A program made the position numbers and the translations under genes. Below, piece by piece: positions 16,952 through 24,660 of a stretch of DNA of 26,467 bases. The notes beneath the pieces were generated by a model. The model did not search any database, was not told the DNA's origin, and saw nothing but the letters and a program-made list of their open reading frames with translations. Source of the DNA: an uncultured bacterium (GTDB taxonomy: Bacteria; Verrucomicrobiota; Kiritimatiellia; RFP12; UBA1067); contig CACZAK010000046.1 of NCBI GenBank assembly GCA_902779075.1, positions 1 to 26,467 on the forward strand, read 5' to 3'. The first letter of the stretch is position 1, and each line of letters starts with the position of its first letter.

Positions 16952-18595
16952 GTGACGCGTTACGAAGAGAGACCCTACCAGCAGGAGGCTATCAAGGAGG
17001 CGCTGGCCGCGTTCGCGGAACGGGGACGCACCTCCGTCCTGCTTGAATCGCCTGTCGGCTCGGGCAAGACGTACATGGCCCTGGAGGTGATCCATCGTTT
17101 CCAGGAGCATCTGGGGCGTCCAATCAAGGTCGGCTGGGTGGCGCCGCGCCATCATCTGCTGCGCCAGATGATGGAGGCGAACCGGGACCTCTACCAGGAT
17201 AACATCCGCCCCGTCTCGCTTTTCGAGAAGGTACCGCCGGAGGTGGAGCTCGTCGTCCTCGACGAGGCCCACCATGAGGCGACGCAGAGCTGCGTGCTCC
17301 TCTACGAGCGGATGCGCGCCAGGTGGACGATCGGCCTCTCGGCCACGCCCATGCGGACGGACCGCATGAAGCTCTCCTTCCAGGAGACGGTGCGCACGTG
17401 TTCCATCGGCCGCCTCGTGCGGGAAGGGTACCTTAGCCCGTTCAATACATACGTCATTCCGAACTACAGCGTGGCCACGGCTGCGGATTTCTACCTGGCG
17501 GACCCCAAGCGCTGGGGGAAAAGCCTCGTGTTCTTCTCCACGATCGCCGAATGCGTGGCGTTTCGCGAACGCCTCGCTGCAGGCGGCGTAGCGTGCGAGG
17601 TGGTGACGGGCGAGAGCGACAAGGAGAGCCAGATCGATGCCTTTGCGAGCGGACGCGTACAGGTGGTGGCGAACGTGGCGATGCTCACGGAGGGATTCGA
17701 CCAGCCCGACGTGGCGAGCATCTTCGCGCGCGACGCCTCGCGCCTGCCGACAATCCAGATGTGCGGACGCGGCCTGCGTCGCGCACCCGGGAAGGCGGCC
17801 TGCAACATCGTGCAGAGCGCGAATTCGAGCTACCTCTTCGAGCGCGTGGCGCCCCCACGCAACGCCTTCCGGTGGCAGCAGGGGTGCTGGTTGGCGCTGA
17901 CGGACGGCACGGAGGCGATTGAACAGACGCTGAAGGAGACGCTTCGTCGGATGGATGCGCGCGAGAAAAATGATCGTGCGGCGCGGAAAAGCGAGTTCCG
18001 GCGTGCGGCGAGGGTCGCACCTCTGAAGTTCGCGCGCAAGCTCGAGCGCCTTGAGCGGGCCGAGAACGAGGAGAAATCGTATTACGCTGAGTTCGGAGGC
18101 ATCTACGACGCGCTTGCGCGCTTCCGTGAGGCGGCGCATGCGGTCTGCTGGGACGGCGTTCCCGCCCCCTGCGCCATCCATCTCAACAAGGGCTTCGGCA
18201 CGAGCCTTGATCGGGTGACGGCGATTTCCTGTTTCCTGCGTGACGGCGACCGGGTGGTTCCGGCCCTTTCGGTCAATCTGCGTGTATGCGTCGACCAGAT
18301 TTGGCGGCACACGCTGTCGCACCGGCGGCTTGCCATAGAGCTCCTGCGGGGAATGGTACTCCTCCGGCTCTCGGCGGACGGTCGTGAACCGAAGCCGGGC
18401 GAATTGGCCATGCTGATGGATTACTTCGGCTACAACGAGGCCTCGAACAAGTACCGACGCGGGACGCAGATTGAGGAGGTGCTGCATGCGGCGGATGAAT
18501 GTCTGGCGGATGTGTTGCCCCGCCTCCGTCCGGCACTCTATCACCCATTCGGTGCAACATCGAAGGGCGACGCGCGCTACTATCTGCGCACTTGA
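16952..18595 (+). CDS. SF2 DEAH-type helicase with a novel C-terminal domain
   Basis: The protein has 547 residues with a GTG start and an AGGAGG site at 16937-16942 within the end of the previous gene. The motifs are in order: Q-like RPYQQEAIKEAL, Walker A GSGKT (36-40), DEAH (104-107), SATPMRTD (130-137), VVANVAMLTEGFDQPDV (motif V) and QMCGRGLRR (about 268-276, motif VI). The helicase core ends near residue 300, shorter than most and similar to RadD/UvsW-like DNA or RNA unwinding enzymes. The C-terminal 240 residues (starting about KLERLERAENEEKSYYAEF) match nothing I know. Its end overlaps the convergent RtcR gene by 16 bp. It probably acts with the DUF932-like partner on nucleic acid; whether on the transcripts of the fused polymerase is speculation. 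Confidence 0.85.
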   Translation: MTRYEERPYQQEAIKEALAAFAERGRTSVLLESPVGSGKTYMALEVIHRFQEHLGRPIKVGWVAPRHHLLRQMMEANRDLYQDNIRPVSLFEKVPPEVELVVLDEAHHEATQSCVLLYERMRARWTIGLSATPMRTDRMKLSFQETVRTCSIGRLVREGYLSPFNTYVIPNYSVATAADFYLADPKRWGKSLVFFSTIAECVAFRERLAAGGVACEVVTGESDKESQIDAFASGRVQVVANVAMLTEGFDQPDVASIFARDASRLPTIQMCGRGLRRAPGKAACNIVQSANSSYLFERVAPPRNAFRWQQGCWLALTDGTEAIEQTLKETLRRMDAREKNDRAARKSEFRRAARVAPLKFARKLERLERAENEEKSYYAEFGGIYDALARFREAAHAVCWDGVPAPCAIHLNKGFGTSLDRVTAISCFLRDGDRVVPALSVNLRVCVDQIWRHTLSHRRLAIELLRGMVLLRLSADGREPKPGELAMLMDYFGYNEASNKYRRGTQIEEVLHAADECLADVLPRLRPALYHPFGATSKGDARYYLRT

Positions 18596-20475
18596 GACGA
18601 ATCAGAGGGCTTGAACCCGCGCGCAAAGGACTTGACCTTGTCGAAGTTCAAACCCAAATGGTACAGGTACTTGAAGAGCTGTGGGGAACCGTCCTTTGCG
18701 TCACTCTGGTTGATGCGGAGGCGCCGGCTGGCGTCCGCCTGGTTCTTCGCGTCTGCGCAGACAGAGGCGACGAATGCGAGCTGGGCGAGTTCGTCTAGGC
18801 GGAGCTCGGCGTACTTCTCACCCAGCAGTTCGCGCAGGAACTCGAATCTGCAGGATGCGTCGGGAAGGGGAGAGGTTGGGTCGGGCGTATTAATGGTTTG
18901 CGACGCGGTTGGAAATTCCTCTTGTTTCGTTGCCGCAGGAGGGGCATCGGTCGCTATTGCCGTAACGTTGCTGTCGGTCTTGTATGATTTTAGTTCAAAC
19001 TCGGTGCGTTCGATTTCCTTTTCGACGCCTTTCAGCTCAATCTGAAGACCGTTTGCGAATGTCGCCATCCTGAAGATCATGGCGTTGAACTCCCGGAAGT
19101 TGCCTTTCCACTCGGTGGTGTCGGCTTCTGCATATTCGATGAAACGTTGTAATGCGTCGTTTGCAAATTCAAGATGCGAGGAATACTTTTTATTGTACTC
19201 ACTCAATACTTGCTGGCAATTGAGGGCGATGTCTTTCCGTCTTGCGGCATAGCCGGGGCGTTCTTTTTCCGCGAGGCCGGGGAGGTGGAAATGCCAGGTA
19301 TTGATGCGTTCCAGCAGATCCAGGCGGAACCGCTTGGCCTTGACTTCTTCCCACAGATCCTTGTTGGTGCCGCAGATGAGCATGAAGTCGCATTGTATGT
19401 CCACCGTCGAATGCGGACGCCTAAACTTCTTGGTTTCGATGGCCGTCAGGAGCATCGCCTGGGAGTCGAGGGGAAGCTCGGCAATCTCGTCGAGGAAGAG
19501 AATCCCCCCGTTGGCCTGTTGCAGTTTTCCGTCGCACGTGCTGATCGCGCCCGTGAAGTCGCCCCTGTCGTGGCCAAATAGCTCGCTTTTGATGATTCCC
19601 GGGTCACCACCCAATGTCGCGCAGTTGACGGATACGAATTTGTCTTTCAATCCCTTTGTCTTTGCTATGTTCCTGGCGAGGTTCGACTTCCCGCTACCTG
19701 TGGGGCCTGTGAAGAGTATCGGTTCCTTTGTTCTTTGCGCCACGAAGAATATCTGGTTGAGGAGCTCCAAGAATTCCGTGTTGCTCTTGTCGACGAAGAT
19801 TCCCTCCATGAGCCCGTTGTTCTTAGCCTGCCTTTTCGTGGCTATTGACAACTTGCGATAGGCTTCATTGAAGTCCGACGGATCGTCCTTCGCATAGCTT
19901 CCCACCGGGGTTCGATAGTCGCGTTTTGTATTGTCGTGCCATGGGGACGGCAATATTCGCATGCCGGGGATTTTGCCTTCCTGGCTGAGCATGAAAAGGG
20001 ATTCTCTGATCTGCATTGTGCCGTGGTTGCAGTTCACGTAGCATAAGGTGTCTTCTGCACCGAATTCCGACGCATGGGCTTCGGCAAACTTGTACAGGTT
20101 CGTGAACACGCTCACCATGTCCCAGGGCGATTTGAATGCCATCTCCTCTATGTGCAGGTTCACCTTGGGCCGTAACGCCTTGATGTCTTCTACGACCTCG
20201 TCAAAGGTTCTCCGCATGGGGCCCCTGAGGCCGCTGTAGAGGAGATAATAATCGTCGAACTTCAGATCAGGGTAGGAAGCGAGCGCGACAGAAGGCCGCC
20301 AGATGTCAGTCCGTTTGATGTCTTTCGGACTCAGGCGCGAGAGATACCCCTTCGTCTTGGCGTCTTTTCCGAACGAGGCGAGGAATGTCCTGTCTTGCAT
20401 CTTGTATTCAAGCTGGTCATGCTCGTATCCGAAATAAGAGATTAAAATGTTTTTCTTGATGGCCTTCTTTTCCAT
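18580..20475 (-). CDS. rtcR: RtcR-family sigma54-dependent activator (CARF-AAA+-HTH)
   Basis: The protein has 631 residues; E. coli RtcR is about 530. Residues 1-215 align with RtcR's CARF sensor (TDIWRPSVALASYPDLKFDD, HIEEMAFKSPWDMVSVFTNLY, YVNCNHGTMQIRESLF), which senses RNA-derived ligands. The AAA+ domain has Walker A GPTGSGKS (257-264), the sigma54-contact loop GDFTGA (305-310, where GAFTGA is usual), Walker B GGILFLDEIAEL and WKGNFREFNAMIFRMATFA. After a Pro/Thr-rich linker absent from E. coli RtcR comes the DNA-binding end (LDELAQLAFVASVCADAKNQADASRRL, then LFKYLYHLGLNFDKVKSF), which matches RtcR. It normally controls the rtcBA RNA-repair genes, but neither is here. It is divergent from the ECF-like sigma gene and is the obvious activator for the sigma54 promoter at 21925. 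The ATG follows a GGGAGAAG ribosome site. Confidence 0.92.
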   Translation of the reverse strand: MEKKAIKKNILISYFGYEHDQLEYKMQDRTFLASFGKDAKTKGYLSRLSPKDIKRTDIWRPSVALASYPDLKFDDYYLLYSGLRGPMRRTFDEVVEDIKALRPKVNLHIEEMAFKSPWDMVSVFTNLYKFAEAHASEFGAEDTLCYVNCNHGTMQIRESLFMLSQEGKIPGMRILPSPWHDNTKRDYRTPVGSYAKDDPSDFNEAYRKLSIATKRQAKNNGLMEGIFVDKSNTEFLELLNQIFFVAQRTKEPILFTGPTGSGKSNLARNIAKTKGLKDKFVSVNCATLGGDPGIIKSELFGHDRGDFTGAISTCDGKLQQANGGILFLDEIAELPLDSQAMLLTAIETKKFRRPHSTVDIQCDFMLICGTNKDLWEEVKAKRFRLDLLERINTWHFHLPGLAEKERPGYAARRKDIALNCQQVLSEYNKKYSSHLEFANDALQRFIEYAEADTTEWKGNFREFNAMIFRMATFANGLQIELKGVEKEIERTEFELKSYKTDSNVTAIATDAPPAATKQEEFPTASQTINTPDPTSPLPDASCRFEFLRELLGEKYAELRLDELAQLAFVASVCADAKNQADASRRLRINQSDAKDGSPQLFKYLYHLGLNFDKVKSFARGFKPSDSSQVRR

Positions 20476-20510
20476 GAATCTTCTCCCTCCAATGGGCACT
20501 TGCCGCCGGT

Positions 20511-20539
20511 ATTGTATCAAAAAAGCTGATAGCAGGCAA
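20511..20539 (-). promoter_or_regulatory. Sigma70-type promoter of the rtcR gene
   Basis: Read on the minus strand, TTGCCT (20539-20534) and TACAAT (20516-20511) are 17 bp apart, about 36 nt upstream of the rtcR ATG. No sigma54-type element is seen for rtcR itself, so the activator seems to be made constitutively. Confidence 0.6.
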
Positions 20540-20659
20540 GTGAGGAGCCGAAATTCTTTCCATCAGGAAAAAGCATTTCCATTAGTCCGTTAAACTGTCC
20601 CTCCAATCAATTTTTTGCGTCCGCATATAGAAATGAACATCTAACCACAAAGGATCACT

Positions 20660-21412
20660 ATGACAAGCAAGCATACACACGCAGCAAGCGACAGCATCGC
20701 GTACATCCCCACGCTCGGGGAATGGGGCACGCTCCTTCGGAAGCACGGCCCCAAGATCGTCAACTCGCTTTGGCGGTCGGGTAACAGGCAGGATTGCGAA
20801 GACGCCGTTCAGAGTGCGGTCATAAAGATTGCAGGGCTTGACCCCGACCATCGCCTTGAGGAGGAGCTTGAACCTAAGACAGAGGCTCAGTGGGTCGGGT
20901 TTGTCCAGATGCACGCGCGTTCGTTTCTGAGCCATAGGAACGAGCGCGAGGCGAAATGGGCGTGGGCCGGCAACACGCACAAGGAGCTGCGCGACGCCTA
21001 CTCGGCGACGCTTGCCGACCGTACACTCGGCGAGCGCCCCCGCGCGGAGCGTCTGCGCAACATCCGGCGTCAGACCCAGTACCTGGTGGCGAGGGAGGAG
21101 GTCCGGAACCAGGACGTCAAGTCGCCGATCGAGCGCCTGAGCGAGAAGATCCGCCGCCAGGCCGTCCGGGAGATGGTGGACCTTGTCTGCGGCGAATATG
21201 GCGTTAGCGACCGCGACAGGGATGTGTTCGTCCGCACCGTCCTCGACGGAGAGGACGCGCAGCGTGTCGCGGACGACCTGCTGAAGGGCAATCGCAGTCA
21301 TCTCTACATCATAGTGTGCAGGGTGAAGGAGAAGCTAGTCAAGCACGGGCGCACGGCGTTCAAGCGCGGCTGGGTCCTCGCCGAAGAGAAGCTGTGGAGG
21401 CTTGGAGCGTAA
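20660..21412 (+). CDS. ECF-like sigma factor, larger than usual
   Basis: The protein has 250 residues with AAAGGA 5 nt before the ATG. Region 2 is recognisable as KHGPKIVNSLWRSG...DCEDAVQSAVIKIA (residues about 28-58), matching the DaEDlvQevflk pattern. Region 4 is VSDRDRDVFVRTVLDGEDAQRVADD...VCRVKEKL (about 180-228). The segment between them is about 120 residues, longer than in ordinary ECF factors, and carries basic helices (SHRNEREAKW, RAERLRNIRRQTQYL). No anti-sigma gene follows; regulation may instead come from the neighbouring RtcR. It is divergent from rtcR across 184 bp. As the only clear sigma70-family member in the window it may serve the fused polymerase or direct the host polymerase to this locus. 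Confidence 0.75.
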   Translation: MTSKHTHAASDSIAYIPTLGEWGTLLRKHGPKIVNSLWRSGNRQDCEDAVQSAVIKIAGLDPDHRLEEELEPKTEAQWVGFVQMHARSFLSHRNEREAKWAWAGNTHKELRDAYSATLADRTLGERPRAERLRNIRRQTQYLVAREEVRNQDVKSPIERLSEKIRRQAVREMVDLVCGEYGVSDRDRDVFVRTVLDGEDAQRVADDLLKGNRSHLYIIVCRVKEKLVKHGRTAFKRGWVLAEEKLWRLGA

Positions 21413-21577
21413 AGAAATGGTGGTGTGGCACTACGATTTAGAAGTTTTTTTTAGGATAGGCAATTATACGAAAGTATAGCTAGTCCAAACGAAGCAATAA
21501 CGCGACAGATCAAAAAGGGAGCTCAAAATTTGATCACCAATAGTCAGATTTCAACAATCAGATCTCTTAATTGCTTT

Positions 21578-21648
21578 CGCTACTGGGAGTTTTGGAGATT
21601 CGGAGGAAATTATAAAGCTCCTCCAAGCCTCCTAAACTCCCAATAGCG
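21578..21648. repeat. Purine-rich inverted repeat related to the element at 15441-15777
   Basis: Two 30-nt arms (21578-21607 and 21619-21648) match at 25 of 30 positions with an 11-nt loop. Their core CGCTA then TGGGAGTTT is the same as in the outer arms of the 15.4-kb element, and TTGCTTTCGCTA (21571-21582) is the shared end motif. It lies in the 590-bp gene-free stretch 21413-22002 and, with the 15.4-kb copy, brackets the DUF932-helicase-rtcR-sigma block. Confidence 0.8.
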
Positions 21649-21690
21649 GGGCGCATTTGCGTAATTCACCGCAGAGCCTTCAGTTGAAAG

Positions 21691-21715
21691 GAAACAACTT
21701 GTTTGAAACAACTTG
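21691..21715. promoter_or_regulatory. Direct repeat GAAACAACTTG x2, candidate activator binding site
   Basis: GAAACAACTTG occurs at 21691-21701 and 21705-21715. The first copy extends into AACAACTTGTT, an inverted repeat, so the site has both direct and dyad symmetry. It is about 235 bp upstream of the predicted sigma54 start point, a plausible though slightly long distance for an enhancer site. That it binds RtcR is inference only. Confidence 0.3.
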
Positions 21716-21723
21716 CCGTTGGC

Positions 21724-21745
21724 GCGCGGGCTAACTCGCCCGCGC
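21724..21745. other. GC-rich hairpin GCGCGGGC / GCCCGCGC
   Basis: A perfect 8-bp stem with a 6-nt loop lies next to the GAAACAACTTG repeats. There is no following T-run, so it is not a clear intrinsic terminator. It may be another dispersed palindrome. Confidence 0.4.
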
Positions 21746-21924
21746 CCATTTGCCGATCCTCAAATTGCCACGATTCTGAATGTTCAAGGTGCGCCCGCAG
21801 GACAATGTTGTTCTTGAAAGTTGTCATGGTTGTTTCCAAATCCCAATACGCATGGGGGAAAACGCAGATACATCCCCAATAGCGAAAGCAAGAAAAATCT
21901 TGCTGATGGTAAGGTTGTCCCATT

Positions 21925-21939
21925 GGTACAGTTATTGCT
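21925..21939 (+). promoter_or_regulatory. Sigma54 (-24/-12) promoter for the small protein-AAA-ClpP operon
   Basis: TGGTAC at 21925-21930 and TTGC at 21936-21939 are separated by AGTTA, followed by TT. GG and GC are 10 nt apart as sigma54 requires; only the C of TGGCAC differs from consensus. The start point should be near 21951, giving a leader of about 50 nt before the GTG at 22003. An RtcR-type activator gene lies 1.45 kb away, which makes it the likely regulator. Confidence 0.65.
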
Positions 21940-22002
21940 TCTAGAGAGCGTGGATGACAACGCATTTTGAAATTCGAAAACAGAAAATACGGAAGGAAAA
22001 AA

Positions 22003-22314
22003 GTGAACAACGATGAAGAAGTGATGTCCGCCGAAGAGTTTTTCGGCGAACTTGCGTACGAGAAGAAGGCACCTGTCCGCAAGGGACGGGGTCGCGGGAA
22101 GAAGTCTGCAAACGACCTCTTTGCCGAAATCAAGGTCAAGATGGTAATGCGAATCTACGGCGTGACGAAGGCGCGCGCGCTGGAGATTATCGCCGACCAT
22201 GCCGAGGAGAATAATACGCCTCCGGCGCCTGACGGCAACGCGGACGCGGCCGATGACAATGACGATGACGTCAAGTTTCTGCCTGAGTCCGAATTTTTCA
22301 GCGTACGTCTCTGA
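22003..22314 (+). CDS. Small charged protein, unknown function
   Basis: The protein has 103 residues. The GTG at 22003 is preceded by GGAAGG at 6-nt spacing; a more distant upstream start at 21967 has no such site. It holds a basic patch (APVRKGRGRGKK, about residues 24-35), a helical segment (NDLFAEIKVKMVMRIYGVTKARALEIIADHAEE) that could bind nucleic acid or protein, and an acidic tail (DAADDNDDDVKFLPESEFF). I do not recognise the family. It is the first gene after the sigma54 promoter and lies 32 nt before the AAA ATPase, so an adaptor or regulatory role for the ATPase is possible. Confidence 0.6.
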   Translation: MNNDEEVMSAEEFFGELAYEKKAPVRKGRGRGKKSANDLFAEIKVKMVMRIYGVTKARALEIIADHAEENNTPPAPDGNADAADDNDDDVKFLPESEFFSVRL

Positions 22315-22346
22315 ACGAATAAAGAACAACGAAAGGAAAAAGAAAA

Positions 22347-24575
22347 ATGGCGAAATTCAAGCAGGTCCCGCAGAACTTCCTGTTCCGCAAACTCCTGAAG
22401 TACTGGGGCAACATGGTCCAGAACTATAAGGACGACTGTCGTGACGACGACTTCTTCGACATCATGCGCAACTGCTTCGACCACGACAAGGGTGTGGAAC
22501 TTATTGAGGCGGCCTACACGCCGGAGGAGCTTGAGGAGATGAAGCACGCGAAGTCGCGCGCCTGCCGTCTCGACCTCGAGGATGCGCTGGACGACGTGTT
22601 CTGCGCGCTCTGGAACAACGAAGATACTCGCGACAAGTGCCGGGCGGTCCTCGACGCGGCGCGCGAGTACATGGAGGCGGACAGCGCGGAGAAGGGTGCC
22701 GACATCGTATCGCGCCGCTTCGCGGAACTGGTGCGCGTTCTCAAGCTGAACGCGCTTGAGGCCGACATCCTCACCCTCGCATACGTGCGCGACCAGACGT
22801 GCTTCAGCTGGCCGTGCCGCGTGGAGGACCGCGAGAAGCCCCTCTACTACGCGATGGCGCTTGACCGCTCGTACGACGAGGTGGTGAAGGCCCTGTCGCC
22901 GAAGGGGACGCTCCTCAAGTTCTGCCTCCTCGACGGCGACTACGACTTCAGCCGCCGGACGCTGGGCGGGTTCATGGACGGCACGTCCGACGAGACCATC
23001 GAGCGCCGCTTCTACGCGAAGAGCGAGGATAAGGACATCCTCCCCTGGGAGTTCTACGGCGACCTCTCGGCCAAGGACGGCGAGGTCCTCAAGCGCATGA
23101 TTGCCGCGAGCGGCGGGAAGTGCAACATCCTCCTCTACGGGGCACCTGGCACGGGCAAGACCTCCTTCGCCCGCTCCCTCGCGAAGGAACTCGGACGCAC
23201 GGCCTGGGAGGTCCGCCAGGGCGACGAGGACGGACGGAACATGAAGTCCGAGGCGCGCATGATGGGCATCCAGGTGTGTAACTCGCAGGAGGACCCCACA
23301 GAGAGCCTCATGATTGTGGATGAGGCGGACGAGCTCCTGCGCGGCAGCTCGTGCGGGTTCGGCCTCTTCGGCCTCTTCGGGTTCGACACTGGCGGGAAGT
23401 CCACGGAGAAGGGCGTGATGAACACCATCCTCGACGAGATGCGTGTTCCTGCCGTGTGGATTTCCAATGCCCCGGCGCGCGAGATGGACGAGTCCGTCCG
23501 TCGGCGCTTCGACTACTCCATCTGCTTCGAGCGTCTGAACAACGGACAGCGCGTTGCCATCTGGCGCAACCAGGTGGCGAAACACGGCCTGGAGGCGCTC
23601 ATCCCCGAGACGAAAATCGAGGAGTACGCCGCGAAATACGAGACGAGCGCGGGCGGCATCTCCACCGTGCTCTCGAATGTGAAGCGCATGGCTCCCGCGC
23701 CCGAGAAGGTGGACGAGCTTGTGGCGACCCTCATGAAACCTCACTGCAGGCTCATGGGCGTGAAGGACGCGAACGCGTTCCTCCCCGCGAAGGACTACTC
23801 GCTCGAAGGTCTCAGCATCAAGGGCAAGGTCGGCCTCGACCGCGTCGTGAAGGCCGCGCGCAACTACCTCGACGCCGGCTTCGGCGCGGAGTCCGAGGAC
23901 AAGCCCCGTATGAACATCCTACTCTTCGGGCCTCCCGGTACGGGCAAGACTGAGTTCGTCAAGTACCTCGGCAAGGAGCTCGACCGCCGGGTCGTGGTCG
24001 TGAAGGGCAGCGACATCCTCGGAATGTACGTGGGCGAATCCGAGAAGAACATCGCCAAGGCGTTCCGCCGCGCCGAGGCCGAGCACGCCATCCTCTTCTT
24101 CGACGAGGTTGACGGCCTCCTCCAGGACCGCTCAAACGCCGGACACAGCTGGGAAATCACCCAGGTGAACGAACTCCTCCAGCAGATGGAGAACTTCGAC
24201 GGCATCATGGTGGCCGCCACGAACTTCTCGAAGAACCTCGACCCGGCCACGATGCGCCGCTTCACGTTCAAGCTCTTCAAGGCCACGCTCGCTGACGACG
24301 AGTTCGCCGAGCTTAAGGCGCTCCGCAACCTCGCGCCCGGCGACTTCCGCACCGTGCGCCAGGAGCAGTTCTACCTCGGCGACGCCGTCACGAACCTCGA
24401 CCGCATCGCGGCCCTGAAGGAGGAGTGCGCCGTCAAGAAGAGGAGTGCGCCGTCAAGAAAGACGGCGACCACTCCGCCGCCATCGGCTTCGCCGGCTGAA
24501 CCGGTAGGGCGAGGCGTCCCGCCGAGCCGCCAAGTCGGTAGGGCGGTCGCCCCGCGACCGCCGCCAAGTCGGTAG
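22347..24575 (+). CDS. Double-AAA ATPase with frameshifted C-terminus
   Basis: The protein has 742 residues with GAAAGGA upstream of the ATG. The N-terminal 240 residues are helical ([22 protein letters not shown]). AAA module 1: Walker A GAPGTGKT (265-272), Walker [12 protein letters not shown] (D325, E326) and [12 protein letters not shown]. Module 2: GPPGTGKT (528-535), [11 protein letters not shown] (D586, E587) and [11 protein letters not shown]. This is the layout of bacterial CDC48-like double-AAA proteins that remodel or unfold proteins. The C-terminus is damaged: a 20-bp tandem duplication (24421-24460) shifts the frame. The present frame runs on as a proline-rich tail through a GGTAG repeat and stops at the TAG of a second copy (24573-24575). 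Removing one copy would give [14 protein letters not shown] and a stop at 24497-24499. ClpP follows 85 nt later, which suggests that this ATPase could feed ClpP, although no IGF/LGF docking loop is obvious. Confidence 0.85.
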   Translation: MAKFKQVPQNFLFRKLLKYWGNMVQNYKDDCRDDDFFDIMRNCFDHDKGVELIEAAYTPEELEEMKHAKSRACRLDLEDALDDVFCALWNNEDTRDKCRAVLDAAREYMEADSAEKGADIVSRRFAELVRVLKLNALEADILTLAYVRDQTCFSWPCRVEDREKPLYYAMALDRSYDEVVKALSPKGTLLKFCLLDGDYDFSRRTLGGFMDGTSDETIERRFYAKSEDKDILPWEFYGDLSAKDGEVLKRMIAASGGKCNILLYGAPGTGKTSFARSLAKELGRTAWEVRQGDEDGRNMKSEARMMGIQVCNSQEDPTESLMIVDEADELLRGSSCGFGLFGLFGFDTGGKSTEKGVMNTILDEMRVPAVWISNAPAREMDESVRRRFDYSICFERLNNGQRVAIWRNQVAKHGLEALIPETKIEEYAAKYETSAGGISTVLSNVKRMAPAPEKVDELVATLMKPHCRLMGVKDANAFLPAKDYSLEGLSIKGKVGLDRVVKAARNYLDAGFGAESEDKPRMNILLFGPPGTGKTEFVKYLGKELDRRVVVVKGSDILGMYVGESEKNIAKAFRRAEAEHAILFFDEVDGLLQDRSNAGHSWEITQVNELLQQMENFDGIMVAATNFSKNLDPATMRRFTFKLFKATLADDEFAELKALRNLAPGDFRTVRQEQFYLGDAVTNLDRIAALKEECAVKKRSAPSRKTATTPPPSASPAEPVGRGVPPSRQVGRAVAPRPPPSR
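24421..24460 (+). repeat. 20-bp tandem duplication causing a frameshift
   Basis: AGGAGTGCGCCGTCAAGAAG (24421-24440) is followed directly by the same 20 bases with a final A (24441-24460). Twenty is not a multiple of three, so the second copy is read in a new frame (RSAPSRK in place of DGDHSAA). The original frame would end at TGA 24497-24499. Confidence 0.95.
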
Positions 24576-24624
24576 GGCGGTCGCCCCGCGACCGCCGCGG
24601 ACGGCACGGGGTGCCGTCCCTACC
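24503..24624. repeat. Cluster of four GGTAG palindromic elements
   Basis: Three direct copies (24503-24528, 24537-24562, 24571-24596) are followed by one inverted copy (24599-24624). Each is GGTAG plus 9-3-9 arms; the second and third have identical arms GGCGGTCGC and GCGACCGCC, and the fourth has GGACGGCAC and GTGCCGTCC. The cluster fills the space between the AAA gene and clpP, supplies the present stop codon of the AAA frame, and could fold into strong hairpins limiting read-through to clpP. Confidence 0.9.
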
Positions 24625-24660
24625 ATGCCAAAACTCTCATTCAAAAAAGGACAAAACGAA

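Noticed and set aside
16925..18544. Open frame of 539 codons on the minus strand
   Set aside because: It is antisense to the helicase with all SF2 motifs and shows no protein family features.
21426..21440. TGGCAC match as a second sigma54 promoter
   Set aside because: The -24 box is perfect but the -12 position reads TTTA in place of TTGC, and no gene starts soon after it.
22155..23744. Open frame of 529 codons on the minus strand
   Set aside because: It is a mirror of the AAA ATPase codons (Val/Leu/Glu/Arg-rich) and no conserved motif is seen.
24599..24619. Hairpin as an intrinsic terminator before clpP
   Set aside because: The stem is strong but no T-run follows, and it is better explained as the fourth GGTAG palindrome.
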